This document shows positions 33,335 through 42,586 of a stretch of 64,000 nt of DNA, piece by piece (positions within the stretch are counted from its first letter, which is position 1; the number at the start of each line of letters is the position of its first letter). The stretch comes from Bog-756 sp963710495 (lineage in GTDB: Bacteria; Actinomycetota; Acidimicrobiia; Acidimicrobiales; RAAP-2). The notes beneath the pieces were generated by a model. The model worked only from the letters and a program-made list of their open reading frames with translations. It did not search any database and was not told the DNA's origin. Both the position numbers and the translations under genes were made by a program. Where the stretch lies: positions 650,884 through 714,883 of the forward strand of contig CAVQAI010000009.1 in assembly GCA_963710495.1 (NCBI GenBank). Direction: 5' to 3'.

Positions 33335-34810
33335 ATGGCAGAGAAAGTGGTACAAAGGAGAGCAAGAGCACCGGAGTCGACTGGCGGAGGACAAGCGTTG
33401 AGCCACCTGTCCGTCCGCGAACGGGCAGCCATGGGCAAGGACGCTCGCGTCCGGGCGCACCGGGCGTCCCAGGCTGAGTTCGAACCAAAGTCCTCGCGGC
33501 CCGACCCGGTCGAATTGCTGGAGGGGCAGAGCCAGGGGCGGGTTCAAGAACTGGTGCCCATTCGATATGGAAGGATGCTCGTCTCCGCATTCACTTTCTA
33601 CAGGGGCGCAGCACTGATCATGGCGTCCGATCTGGCCACCACGCCGAACTCTGGCCTCAACGTACAGCTCTGCGGCGACGCCCACCTGTCCAACTTCGGC
33701 CTCTTCGCCTCCCCGGAACGGGCATTGATGTTCGATGTCAACGACTTCGACGAGACCCTGCCCGGTCCCTGGGAGTGGGACGTCAAGCGGCTGGCCGCCA
33801 GCGCGGTCATCGCCGCCCGTGACCGCGAATTCACGGCCAAGGAGGCTCGAACCGCAGCGATCGAGGTCGGAGCCAGCTACCGACAGGAGATGGCACGTCT
33901 GGCGGTGATGTCCACGCTTGACGTCTGGTACTCCCACATCGATGTTGAGCAACTACTCGCCGACCTTCACGCCGCGGCTCACACCACGGGGTCGAAAGCC
34001 GACAAGCACATGGCAAAGCGCAGCAGAGGGATCGTCGACAAAGCCCGAACCCGGGACAGCATGCAGGCTCTCGACAAACTCACTCACGTGGTCGATGGTC
34101 AGCGGCGGATCGTCAGTGACCCTCCACTGATCGTGCCCGCCGACGAGCTGTTCTCCCAACTCGAGAGCAACGAGCTGCTCGAGCAACTGCACCAGTTGGT
34201 CCGCACCTATCGCCGGTCGCTGCAGACCGACCGTCGCCACCTGCTCGAGGAGTTCCAGCTCCTCCAGATCGCCCGCAAGGTGGTGGGCGTCGGCAGCGTC
34301 GGCACCCGAGCATGGATCCTCCTCCTCGTCGGACGGGATCAGGATGATCCCCTGTTCCTTCAGGCCAAGGAGGCAGATTCGTCGGTCCTGGAGCAGTTCG
34401 TGGGCAGGAGCGACTACGCCAATCACGGCGAGCGGGTGGTGGCAGGACAGCACCTGATGCAGGCGGCCAGCGACATCTTCCTCGGATGGGAAAGGGCCAC
34501 GGGCCTCGACGGGGTGACCCGCGACTACTACCTCCGCCAGCTGCGCGACTGGAAGGGCTCCTTCGAGGTCGAGGGCACGATCCCGGCCGGCCTGACCAAG
34601 TACGTCGGGGTGTGTGCCCAGGCACTGGCCCGGGCCCACGCTCGCTCCGGCGATCGGGTCGCCATCGCCTCCTACCTCGGGTCCGGCGATTCCTTCGACC
34701 GGGCCATCGGTGAGTTCTCCGAGACGTACGCCGACCAGAACCAGCGGGACTTCGAGGCCTTCCAGAAGGCGGCAGCCAGCGGGCGGATCAAGGTCGAGAG
34801 CGGCCTGTAG
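33335..34810 (+). CDS. DUF2252 domain-containing protein
   Basis: The 491-residue protein has a strong TAGGAGG ribosome site. Conserved DUF2252 segments are RMLVSAFTFYRGAALIMASD, CGDAHLSNFGLFASPER, FDVNDFDETLPGPWEWDVKR and VGSVGTRAWILLLVGRD. The HLxN and FDxNDFD pattern resembles the catalytic loop and Mg-binding site of aminoglycoside-phosphotransferase-like kinases, so a kinase-like activity is plausible but unproven. It lies in the stress-island section and is followed by a good hairpin terminator. Confidence 0.85.
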   Translation: MAEKVVQRRARAPESTGGGQALSHLSVRERAAMGKDARVRAHRASQAEFEPKSSRPDPVELLEGQSQGRVQELVPIRYGRMLVSAFTFYRGAALIMASDLATTPNSGLNVQLCGDAHLSNFGLFASPERALMFDVNDFDETLPGPWEWDVKRLAASAVIAARDREFTAKEARTAAIEVGASYRQEMARLAVMSTLDVWYSHIDVEQLLADLHAAAHTTGSKADKHMAKRSRGIVDKARTRDSMQALDKLTHVVDGQRRIVSDPPLIVPADELFSQLESNELLEQLHQLVRTYRRSLQTDRRHLLEEFQLLQIARKVVGVGSVGTRAWILLLVGRDQDDPLFLQAKEADSSVLEQFVGRSDYANHGERVVAGQHLMQAASDIFLGWERATGLDGVTRDYYLRQLRDWKGSFEVEGTIPAGLTKYVGVCAQALARAHARSGDRVAIASYLGSGDSFDRAIGEFSETYADQNQRDFEAFQKAAASGRIKVESGL

Positions 34811-34815
34811 GAACC

Positions 34816-34836
34816 TGACGAAGCCCAGCTTCGTCA
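34816..34836 (+). terminator. Hairpin terminator after the DUF2252 gene
   Basis: TGACGAAGC-CCA-GCTTCGTCA is a perfect 9-bp stem with a 3-nt loop beginning 6 bp after the stop codon at 34810 and followed by AAAA. It is the best terminator candidate in the window. Confidence 0.6.
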
Positions 34837-34915
34837 AAACGACCAGCGATCCGAACAAGGTTTCAAGTGGGTCACCCCGCCAGTGCAGATCGGTATCTCG
34901 CATGACGTATCTGAC

Positions 34916-35842
34916 ATGAGCGACCAGCCCGGCGTCGATGCTATCGCCGTCTCGAGCGCTGAAGCGGCGCCCATCTCCAAGAATCCACATTGGAATGGGG
35001 CAACGTCGCCTGACCGAAGCGACGAGGACAGCGTCGGCAACGTCGCCCTGCCGAGCACGCTACCCGATGCGGTGCGCGCCGAGATGACTCGATTCTTCAG
35101 ACCACCCTTCGACAGACTGACCACGGTCGTCGTCAACGGGGCTCTGATGAGCTCCGCATGGTTCTTCCTGCCGGCCAAGCTCAAGGACGATGCGTTCACC
35201 CTGCATGGCACGCTGGCCTTCGCCCTAGTGCTCGCCGCCTGGATGTACTCCGACGTACCGGCGACCAATGTGCTCGCCCCGGATCGAGACCGAGTTATGG
35301 CTGCGATCGCCGATCCGGCCGAGCTTCATCGACTCCTCCACGCCAAGAACATCGTGCTGTGGATGGTGATCACCCCGGTGTGCGCCATCGTCGCAGTCGT
35401 GAACGGTATCCTCAACCACAATCTGTTGTCTACCTTCTACACCGTGGTCGCTATCGCCATCATCCCGTTCGGGGTACTGGCGGTCTCGGGGTGGGTGGGC
35501 ATCCTCTTTCCCTACCATCCCATGCCCCTGCGATTTCGATGGCAACACCGACGACCACGGTGGCGCATGCTCGGGAGGTGGGTGACATTGGTGGTAACGC
35601 CCTACCTGCTCGTGCCCACTCTCGCGGCTCTCATGGTGGCGCCGACTCTGGCGATCTGGGGTTTCACCTCTACGCATGGGCTGTCAGAGCAGCTGCCGGA
35701 CCGGGACCTGGGCTGGGGCGTCGTGGTTGCCTGCCTCGTCGCTCTCGGCTGCTCGCTCGCAGGCCAGAGGATCGCTGTCCGGTTGATTCTGCACCGGCAT
35801 GACAAGCTGGAAGCATTCCTTGCCGATCCGGCCCGCGGCTGA
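34916..35842 (+). CDS. Multi-pass membrane protein of unknown function
   Basis: The protein of about 308 residues has a hydrophilic N-terminus of ~60 residues and six or so transmembrane helices. Segments include VVVNGALMSSAWFFLPAK, HGTLAFALVLAAWMYSDVPA, NIVLWMVITPVCAIVAVVNG and FGVLAVSGWVGILFPYHPMP. ATG 34916 is preferred to GTG 34883. A truncated, frameshifted paralogue at 47071-47683 shares the DVPATN, LFPYHP and HAKN-type segments. No enzymatic motif is visible. Confidence 0.7.
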   Translation: MSDQPGVDAIAVSSAEAAPISKNPHWNGATSPDRSDEDSVGNVALPSTLPDAVRAEMTRFFRPPFDRLTTVVVNGALMSSAWFFLPAKLKDDAFTLHGTLAFALVLAAWMYSDVPATNVLAPDRDRVMAAIADPAELHRLLHAKNIVLWMVITPVCAIVAVVNGILNHNLLSTFYTVVAIAIIPFGVLAVSGWVGILFPYHPMPLRFRWQHRRPRWRMLGRWVTLVVTPYLLVPTLAALMVAPTLAIWGFTSTHGLSEQLPDRDLGWGVVVACLVALGCSLAGQRIAVRLILHRHDKLEAFLADPARG

Positions 35843-36018
35843 CCAGTTGATTGGGCGCACTGATCTCCTAGAAGGCTGTCAGCGATCGATGCGGCAGTGA
35901 GCTGACGCTCACCCACCCTGGGCCGGACGGGGCTCACGGGTTCCCCATGCTTCGGACGGCCTCTGCTCCGGGTTTCGGTCCCGATCGGCACGGCGAAAGC
36001 CCCCGTTGAGGCAACAAA

Positions 36019-36684
36019 TCACTTCAAGATGTTCACTGCTCGAGCTACGACCAGTAAGGCGACGACCAGCGAAATTGCCTCCTCAGCCATCATCATCAGC
36101 TTCATCCACGGTCGGATCGCCGAAACATCGGTGGGGCTGAACGCGGTCGCAGTGGCGAACGAGAAATGGAAATAGTCCACGAACTTGGGGCTCCAGCCGG
36201 CCCCGACGTACTCCTCGTTCTTCATCTCCGGAAAAACCAGCGCTGGGGGTCGATCGCCTCCACTGGCCCGAGCCGCCGGGCCACCACGGTCGAGTGCCCA
36301 GTACCACAGCCCGAAGGCGATGACGTTGGTCACCCAGATAGCACCACCGCTGGCCAGAAGGACCTTGGCGTCGTTGGTGAAGGCGGAGACATTGATGATG
36401 GACACGACGAGTCGCACGGCGGCGTCGGCATTGGCTAGTGAGATCACCGCGATCAAGCAGTTGGTCATCACCCGCAACCAGGGCAGGTCCCGGTCGATAC
36501 GACCGGGGTCGCCGATGATGAGAGCGACCAGCAGGGCCACCACGATGACCGGAAACAGCCATCGCGCATCCCCGTTGCGAAGTTCATTGGGCAACGTCGC
36601 CCGCAGGAGACCGGTAGCCAACACGGCGAGAGCCATTGGCCACCGCGGTTCGCCGACAGTTGGGTCCCGCCCGTCGTTCAGCAC
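36019..36684 (-). CDS. DUF1345-like membrane protein
   Basis: The protein of about 221 residues has four to six helices: WPMALAVLATGLLRATLP, WLFPVIVVALLVALIIGD, a middle pair, and a C-terminal pair joined by YFHFSFATATAFSPTDVSA and ending ISLVVALLVVARAVNIL. The re-entrant loop between the last helices resembles the pore region of two-TM potassium channels but lacks a GYG/GFG filter, as in DUF1345 proteins. The start is uncertain: GTG 36684 and ATG 36636 are possible, and the frame stays open to 36825. Confidence 0.65.
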   Translation of the reverse strand: MLNDGRDPTVGEPRWPMALAVLATGLLRATLPNELRNGDARWLFPVIVVALLVALIIGDPGRIDRDLPWLRVMTNCLIAVISLANADAAVRLVVSIINVSAFTNDAKVLLASGGAIWVTNVIAFGLWYWALDRGGPAARASGGDRPPALVFPEMKNEEYVGAGWSPKFVDYFHFSFATATAFSPTDVSAIRPWMKLMMMAEEAISLVVALLVVARAVNILK

Positions 36685-36907
36685 CTCCTGACCGTCGCTC
36701 AACCGGCTAGCTCGATTCCCCTCATTCTCTTCCGTAGCCGAGGTACAGAACCGCAGCTCTGATGAAAATGAGGTGGCCGATACTGATCGCGCCCGTAGGG
36801 GCGGCCCTTTGCAACGAGGCGTCAACTTTCACGGAGATCGATTGGGGTGTCCGTTTGGTCAGCATGGACCGCCTTCGAAGAGACCTCCCTGATGCGTGAG
36901 AACAACC

Positions 36908-36943
36908 GGCTGGGTCCGGGACAGGGTGGTCCCGGACCCAGCC
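36908..36943. terminator. Strong 15-bp hairpin
   Basis: GGCTGGGTCCGGGAC and GTCCCGGACCCAGCC are perfect inverted arms around a 6-nt loop. The hairpin lies 80 bp downstream of the potassium channel stop (minus strand). There is no U tract. A terminator is most likely; a protein-binding palindrome cannot be excluded. Confidence 0.5.
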
Positions 36944-37023
36944 AAGTGCCCCAACGCCGAATTCGTGACCCGACCTGCGCTCTCCCGTGCTGATCCGATG
37001 AGCCGCAATCGGGAAGCCTCCAA

Positions 37024-37575
37024 TCATGGGGTTCGGTGCTGTTGGTTGTATTGCACGGCCTGGGTGACCACACGCAACACCAGACCTAAGAACACCAAAT
37101 CCAGCCACATCTGCACGGTAACCACAAGGCGTGCGGCTTCGCTCTTGGCCGTGATGTCACCAAAGCCGACCGTCGTGAACACGGTGGAAGAGAAGTACAT
37201 CGCGTCGGTGCGACTGAGGGACCCGCCGAACGCGGCCGGATTCGTGTGAGCCATCACGAAGTATGCCGTGGCGAAAATCAGCATGTAGAGCGGAACACTG
37301 AACGCGAACGCTTCGACAGCTCGGCCGATCGGGTGGTTGGACCGACTGATCTGGCGGACCTGCCAGATGATGATCGCTGTGAGCACCAGTAAGCCCAGCG
37401 TCAGTTTGATGATCTTCTCAGCGTTTGTGCCGCCGCCCAGGGGCAGCAGGAAGTAGAGAGCCAGAACCAATGCGACCGTGGCACCCGTGCGCAATGCTGC
37501 GAAGATGACCAGCCGCTTTCGCCCCCGCTCGGAGAGGTCACCAAACAGCGAGAACGGCGTCTCGTCGGCAGACAT
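37024..37575 (-). CDS. Two-TM potassium channel family protein
   Basis: The protein of about 183 residues has the K+ selectivity filter FTTVGFGDITAKS, preceded by a pore helix (DAMYFSSTVF) and flanked by transmembrane helices. Two further N-terminal helices (TGATVALVLALYFLLPLGG, KLTLGLLVLTAIIIW) give an Ion_trans_2-type architecture with four helices. ATG 37575 after GAAGGA is used; GTG 37608 would overlap the FUSC stop by GTGA. It is downstream of the FUSC gene on the same strand and probably co-transcribed. Confidence 0.85.
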   Translation of the reverse strand: MSADETPFSLFGDLSERGRKRLVIFAALRTGATVALVLALYFLLPLGGGTNAEKIIKLTLGLLVLTAIIIWQVRQISRSNHPIGRAVEAFAFSVPLYMLIFATAYFVMAHTNPAAFGGSLSRTDAMYFSSTVFTTVGFGDITAKSEAARLVVTVQMWLDLVFLGLVLRVVTQAVQYNQQHRTP

Positions 37576-37604
37576 GGAGTCCTTCTTCTCTCTAGTTCCG
37601 ATGT

Positions 37605-38645
37605 TCACGCTGTCTTGACGGAGTGCTTCTGGAGCCGATCAGCCACGAACATCACGAGGAGACCGATGCCTACGCCAATCATGGTGAAGAGCACCCGCCG
37701 CCCCTCAGCCGCGTAGTCGGTCGGCTGGGGAAGGTCCGCCGCGATGAGAGCGGCACAGGCGATCGCACCGGCGTAGTAGGCGTAGTTCACACCCTTGATG
37801 GCTATTCCTAGTCCAGCGAGCAGAATGATGATTACCTCGAGCGCATGCTTGCTCCCGACCAGGATCAGGATGGGTATGGCTGTCGCGGCACCCATGGCCG
37901 CACCGACCAGGCGCTGTTCGCCGAAGAGTTTGGATTGCTCCAGGCTGGGCTTCATCGCGACAATGGTGGCGATGGGCATCCAGTCGGCGCTCGGCAGGTG
38001 CCCTCCGAAGGCGATGGCGGCGGAGGCGGCCAGGGCCAGGGACCGGATCAACGCGAAGAGGACGATCGGCCGGGTCAACTGCACCGGGGATTGGCTCCCG
38101 GGGAGATCCATGACCGGTGCCGGTTCCCATCTGCCCCTGCTCACCAGCCACACGAGGAACATGAGGGCGATCCATGCGGCGGCCCCGGCCAACCAGGCCA
38201 GTGCCTGGTTCCACGGGCTGATCTTGAGGTGGCCTGTGTCATGTGTGGCCAGTGAGAGCACGACGAGAAACCACACGTTGAGCAGCAGCCCGGCGGCGAA
38301 TCGGTGGACCCCGAGCTTGACGGCCAAGCCACACGCCAGCGTCACGGCGAAGACCGCCAGGACCACGAAGCCCCACGCTTCATCTCCCACGTAGAAGCCG
38401 AAGGCAGTCACCAGCGCGCCAAGCAGGGCGAAGAGTGACATTCCCCCCATCCTCCTCCCAATGGTTCCGCCTGGGTCACTCTGTGCCACCAAGAGGACGG
38501 CGAAGACGACGGGGACGAAGTACTTCTGTTCGTTCGTCTGGACGATGAGGAACCACAGCAGGAACAAGAGGGCCGCAATGGCTACGCCGGCCTTGACGTT
38601 CAGCTTCGTTCCGTCGGCCGCGAATACCTTCGACATCCGACTCAT
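37605..38645 (-). CDS. FUSC family (aromatic acid exporter-like) membrane protein
   Basis: The 346-residue protein has two sets of about five or six helices, with LNVKAGVAIAALLFLLWF, YFVPVVFAVLLVAQSDPGG, GHLPSADWMPIATIVAMKPS and QRLVGAAMGAATAIPILI. The two-repeat pattern and the MKPSLEQSK / G-RLVGA motif match FUSC/DUF2955 proteins related to fusaric acid and p-hydroxybenzoate exporters. It is about half the length of full FUSC proteins with cytoplasmic domains. The first gene of a pair with the K+ channel. A short scrap of its 5' region recurs near 42590. Confidence 0.8.
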   Translation of the reverse strand: MSRMSKVFAADGTKLNVKAGVAIAALLFLLWFLIVQTNEQKYFVPVVFAVLLVAQSDPGGTIGRRMGGMSLFALLGALVTAFGFYVGDEAWGFVVLAVFAVTLACGLAVKLGVHRFAAGLLLNVWFLVVLSLATHDTGHLKISPWNQALAWLAGAAAWIALMFLVWLVSRGRWEPAPVMDLPGSQSPVQLTRPIVLFALIRSLALAASAAIAFGGHLPSADWMPIATIVAMKPSLEQSKLFGEQRLVGAAMGAATAIPILILVGSKHALEVIIILLAGLGIAIKGVNYAYYAGAIACAALIAADLPQPTDYAAEGRRVLFTMIGVGIGLLVMFVADRLQKHSVKTA

Positions 38646-38796
38646 CGATCACCGCCGTGCTTTAGCAATTCGGAGGTCATGGTCATCTGATCCTACGGCT
38701 CAGAGTCCCGGGGGTGACTCCACAACTCCTCAGCGTCGAATGCCGGCGGCTGGCCCGCGAGCAAAGCAAAGTTGCATATGTCATGTGAAATTGCTC

Positions 38797-39265
38797 CTAC
38801 GGGATGGGTCCGGGAGGGGCGCCCGTGTTCGTGAAGGGATCGGTGGCCAGCCACGCGTCGAACGCAACCTTGATTGGGGGCCGAAAGCGTCGGATGGCAA
38901 CAGCCTCAGCCGTGGTGTCGCCGGCGACGTACGCCGTGAACCATGTGTTGAAAGTCGTAGAGTCGAAGTTGTGGAGGTCCTGTGCATCGAGAACTGCTCG
39001 GTTGGCCTCGGTTCGGGCAGCCGAAGCGCCGGCCAATCGCACCGCCGACTCCGTACTCCATTTTGCCGAGACAAAGCCTGTGTACGCGGCAAGCAGCGCG
39101 ACGACGGCCAGCATGACCGCCTCGATGATGGACAGGACTTGGTCGTGGCTCCGCTCGCCATCATTCTTTCTCCGATCTCTCAACTTTCTGTGCGCTTCCG
39201 GCCGAATGCGTGTTGTGCCGGGAGATCTCCGCAGCCACATCGGTCGAAGACAGTCCCTCAGGCAT
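38797..39265 (-). CDS. Conserved single-TM hypothetical protein, one frameshift
   Basis: ATG 39265 after AAGGAAG opens a frame MPEGLSSTDVAAEISR that ends at TGA near 39165. The adjacent frame continues DGERSHDQVLSIIEAVMLAV, VALLAAYTGFVSAKW, then NFDSTTFNTWFTAYVAGDTT and FDAWLATDPFTNTGAP. Joined, they give about 156 residues with one transmembrane helix and an extracytoplasmic helical domain. The shift is in an A-rich run (GAAAGAATGATG). The same strand order with neighbours suggests an independent gene. Function unknown. Confidence 0.6.
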
Positions 39266-39289
39266 AGATCGACTTCCTTTTTGGGAGGT

Positions 39290-41020
39290 TTAGATGTGCT
39301 CGAGGGCACCCGGACGCGTCGCCATCTCGTTCTCGGCGTGTGCAACGATCGGAAATCCGCCCTTGCCAACTTCGAGCGGGGTGCGGTGGAAGCCCTGGTA
39401 GGTGAACAACCCGCCGGAGAGGAAGGCTGAAGCGACGAATCCGTGCTGCTTGAGAATGCAGTCGGCGATGTAGCTGCGGAACCCGGAGCGGCAGTAGCTG
39501 TAGACGGGCCGGTCTGTTGGCACCTCGGCAAGCCGAGCTCGAAGCTCGGTGTAGGGAATATTGGTGGCCTCCGGGATATGCCAGTGCTCGTACTCAGCTG
39601 TGGTTCGGACGTCGAGGATGGCCGTCGTGGAGGCGCACGCCGGATAATCCTCCGGGTACCAGAGCTTGATGTCGCCCCTGAGCAGGTTCGAGGCCTGGAA
39701 CCCGATCATATTGACCGGGTCCTTGGCCGCCCCGAAGGGAGGAGCGTAGGACAGCTCGACGTGCTCGAGGTCGAAGACCGACATACCGGCTCGCAGAGCC
39801 ATGGCGAAGACATCGATGCGTTTGTCGACACCGCCCCAACCCAGTACCTGGGCACCTAGCAGTTTCCCGTCCGAGGGAGCAAACAGCGCTTTGATGAACA
39901 TGGGCGAGCTCCCCGGATAGTAAGCGGCGTGGTCGTTCTGATCGGTGTACACCTTCCGGTAGTCGATCCCCCGTTCGCGCAGCTGAGCCTCGGTCAGACC
40001 CGTCCCGCCGGCTGCCATGTCAAAGACCTTCACGATCGCCGTGCCCTGGGTCCCCCGGTAAGCGCTCGAGCGACCACATATCGTCTCGGCGGCAATCCGA
40101 CCTTCCCGATTGGCCGGGCCGGCCAACATGGACAAAATGGGCTCGCCCGTCTCCAGGCGTGCCGTCTCCACGGCATCACCAGCGGCGAGGATGTCCGGCA
40201 CCGACGTTCGCATCTGGGCGTCGACGGCGATACCCCCGAGCGGTCCGATTGTTGCTCCGGCCTGGCGCGCCAAATCGCTGTCAGGCCGCACGCCGACGGC
40301 GAGGACGACAATGTCGGCCGGGATCTCCGAACCGTCGGAGAGTTGGACGACGAGCGCTGAACCGTCCTCACGAATGGCCTGAGCTTGGCTGTCGAGCCGG
40401 ACGTCCACACCATGAGTGCCGACGTGGAAGTCGAGGATCCGCGTCATCTCTGGGTCGAGCCACGGCATCAGCCTGTCCGTCCGCTCGACCACACTGGTCT
40501 GCAGGCCACGCATGCGGAAGGCCTCGGTCATCTCGAGACCGATGTAGCTGCCACCGATCACTACAGCGCGTGTGGCGCCCGGGTCGAGTTGGCTGACGAT
40601 TCGATCCATGTCTGGGATATTGCGAAGAACATCGACCCGAGGATTGTCGGCCCCAGGAATGGGCGGGCGGATAGGCTCAGCCCCGGGGCAGAGCACCAGC
40701 TTGTCGTAGGGCTCCCGGTAGACACGTCCGTCCGCAGCCTCGCGCACTTCGACGACCTTGGTCACGGGGTCGACGCTCACGACATCGTGTCCGGTGCGCA
40801 CATCCAAGGCCAACGAGGCGGCGAGGCTCTCCGGGGTCTGGAGGAGCAGGCTGCTGCGATGGGGGATCTCGCCACCAATGTGGTAAGGAAGGCCGCAGTT
40901 GGCAAAGGAAACGTAGTGGCCTCGCTCGAGGATCACGATCTCAGCCGAGTCATCGAGCCGTCGCACCCGAGCACCGGTCGATGCACCTGCCGCCACTCCT
41001 CCGACGATCACAACTTTCAT
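39290..41020 (-). CDS. CoA-disulfide/persulfide reductase with C-terminal rhodanese domain
   Basis: The 576-residue protein has FAD and NAD(P)H Rossmann motifs (KVVIVGGVAAGASTGARVRR; AVVIGGSYIGLEMTEAFRMR), the single catalytic Cys in SFANCGLPYHIGG and a C-terminal rhodanese domain with the persulfide loop VYSYCRSGFRSY. This is the CoADR-RHD architecture (like Bacillus CoADR-RHD and Shewanella NPSR), which reduces CoA disulfide, CoA persulfide or polysulfide. It forms a second sulfur-handling locus apart from 12.7-18.6 kb. The start at 41020 follows GGAGG. Confidence 0.9.
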   Translation of the reverse strand: MKVVIVGGVAAGASTGARVRRLDDSAEIVILERGHYVSFANCGLPYHIGGEIPHRSSLLLQTPESLAASLALDVRTGHDVVSVDPVTKVVEVREAADGRVYREPYDKLVLCPGAEPIRPPIPGADNPRVDVLRNIPDMDRIVSQLDPGATRAVVIGGSYIGLEMTEAFRMRGLQTSVVERTDRLMPWLDPEMTRILDFHVGTHGVDVRLDSQAQAIREDGSALVVQLSDGSEIPADIVVLAVGVRPDSDLARQAGATIGPLGGIAVDAQMRTSVPDILAAGDAVETARLETGEPILSMLAGPANREGRIAAETICGRSSAYRGTQGTAIVKVFDMAAGGTGLTEAQLRERGIDYRKVYTDQNDHAAYYPGSSPMFIKALFAPSDGKLLGAQVLGWGGVDKRIDVFAMALRAGMSVFDLEHVELSYAPPFGAAKDPVNMIGFQASNLLRGDIKLWYPEDYPACASTTAILDVRTTAEYEHWHIPEATNIPYTELRARLAEVPTDRPVYSYCRSGFRSYIADCILKQHGFVASAFLSGGLFTYQGFHRTPLEVGKGGFPIVAHAENEMATRPGALEHI

Positions 41021-41308
41021 CTTGACCTCCTTCGGTCTACGAATCGGCCCGTGGCGCAGATGGAGCTATCCACCGCTCCATCTGCGCCCGGGCGGGAGAG
41101 GCTGCAGCGCAGACCACCTCGCCGAGATGACTCCCAACGCGTCGATTTGCATGAGATTGCCACCGGGACGACCGTCGACAATATGGAAGCCCGCAGAGCA
41201 CTCCATCACAGCGCAGGCCTCAACCACCCTGTTCCAACTCAGTCGAATCGGTCCCCGATCTGGCGGGAGGGCCGAAGACCCGGCCGCTCCGACTAAGTGA
41301 GTTCAGGT

Positions 41309-41635
41309 CTACGATTGCGCTTCCTCGATGGCATCGTCGATGGCCAGCGCCAGCCCGAGGGCCTCGGCGATGGCTGCGGCTGCCGACACCGTCCTGGGCG
41401 TGCCGATCACTGGTGCGACGGCGATGAGGGTGCCTTGCGCATCCTCTAGGGTCAGATCCGTCTCTGCAGCGACGACGGCCGCCATGTTCAGCAGATACGA
41501 AGCCGGGGGTGCGTTGACCGCTGCCAAAGCAGCGAGGCGGACCATCATGAGCTCCCGATCACTCAAGTGTGAACGGCTCACCGAGGCCTCTGTCATGTCG
41601 AGGACGGTTGCGAGAAGGGGTCGATCTTCAGCCAT
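41309..41635 (-). CDS. Carboxymuconolactone decarboxylase-like small protein (copy 1)
   Basis: The 108-residue helical protein contains LSDRELMMVRLAALAAVNAP, DLTLEDAQGTLIAVAPVIG and TVSAAAAIAEALGLALAI, resembling the AhpD/CMD fold but without the CxxC. ATG 41635 gives better spacing from AGAGGAAA than 41641. It follows the DUF1269 gene on the same strand. The same gene pair is repeated in inverted orientation at 46026-46966. Confidence 0.75.
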   Translation of the reverse strand: MAEDRPLLATVLDMTEASVSRSHLSDRELMMVRLAALAAVNAPPASYLLNMAAVVAAETDLTLEDAQGTLIAVAPVIGTPRTVSAAAAIAEALGLALAIDDAIEEAQS

Positions 41636-41790
41636 GTTCATTTCCTCTTGTTCATGTTAGGGATTCTTGGATTTGGTCAAAGGGGCACTTGTCAACTCCA
41701 ACGGAGTGCGACCAGTTCCGAAAGCTGATTCAGGCCACAGCGCCTTTGCGCCTCCCGATGCGACTTCCGCCACATCGGGAGCCAACTGGC

Positions 41791-42300
41791 TCAACTCATT
41801 GAATTCGCTGTCTCCTGAACGGCCTTGTCGATGTCCTTGGAACTCACGTCGAGTTCCTTGGCCGCGTGCTTCTGAGCCTTTAGGCCGGCCTTGTTAATGG
41901 CATCTTCGATCGTGCTCTCGCCGACGATCACCAATGCCGCCTGGCCAGCGTCGATCAGATCACCGAACTCCTTGACGTCTGCCCGAGACATGCCCTTCCA
42001 GATGTGGCCACTTACGCCGCCGACGGCCGCTCCGACGGCCGCCGCGCCGATGATCGCGGGTGGGAACAGAATGCCGACGACCGCACCGACTGCTGCTCCG
42101 CCCCAGGCACCGTGACGGGTCGAGGTCTCATCCTTGTTGACGTGGACCTTGCCATCAGGGTCCTTGGTGACCACCGATGCGTCGTAGGTGCCGACTGCCC
42201 CTGCGGCGTGCAGGTCCTTCACGATGTCGTAGTCGGCTCGTGCGGCTACTTCGCTCGGGTAGGTCCCGATGTAGACAAATACTGGGTCAGATTTGGCCAT
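41791..42300 (-). CDS. DUF1269-type membrane-associated protein (copy 1)
   Basis: The 169-residue protein has an N-terminal alpha/beta part (VFVYIGTYPSEVAARADYDI), a central Gly/Ala-rich hydrophobic hairpin (GAWGGAAVGAVVGILFPPAI, GAAVGGVSGHIW) and a C-terminal part (VKEFGDLIDAGQAALVIVGE). DUF1269-type proteins are thought to be membrane-associated stress proteins. GGAGAG precedes the ATG. Copies are at 46026-46535 (about two dozen differences) and 55448-55934 (broken). Confidence 0.82.
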   Translation of the reverse strand: MAKSDPVFVYIGTYPSEVAARADYDIVKDLHAAGAVGTYDASVVTKDPDGKVHVNKDETSTRHGAWGGAAVGAVVGILFPPAIIGAAAVGAAVGGVSGHIWKGMSRADVKEFGDLIDAGQAALVIVGESTIEDAINKAGLKAQKHAAKELDVSSKDIDKAVQETANSMS

Positions 42301-42403
42301 GATGCTCTCTCCATTCTTTCTGTGCATTCATTGGGGCTTCCGGCGCTACTTTGCTTCCATACACGATGGCGAACGCGCTACCGGCCTACTCGAACTAGAG
42401 CTT

Positions 42404-42522
42404 GAGCGGCCGGTCCGTCACCAGGCAGATTCACACTTATGTAGGCGAATTGTCATCACCTGCGAGCCGGATTCACCTAGGGGAAAGCTGCCCGGTTCAC
42501 GATTGGTCAAGGTGCGAACAGA
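42404..42522. repeat. Inverted repeat arm 1 (promoter part)
   Basis: About 120 bp is almost identical, in reverse complement, to 45811-45930. The non-coding similarity includes ATGTAGGCGAATTGTCATCA and ATTCACCTAGGGGAAAG. It contains the regulatory element at 42452-42486. The duplication continues through the DUF1269 and CMD-like genes. Confidence 0.75.
42452..42486 (-). promoter_or_regulatory. Conserved promoter element, copy 1
   Basis: GTCATCACCT, CCGGATT and ACCTAGGGGA occur at fixed spacing, about 150 bp upstream of the DUF1269 start. The same elements recur at 43072 and 45848, each in the same orientation to its downstream gene. GGGGA is the core of MalT-type activator boxes, and a MalT-like regulator is encoded nearby. 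Confidence 0.5.
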
Positions 42523-42586
42523 GACATTCCGGCGATCTGCCCCGCAATGTTGCCGCCCAATGGGGCGGCGCAGCCGTTGCTGCCCT

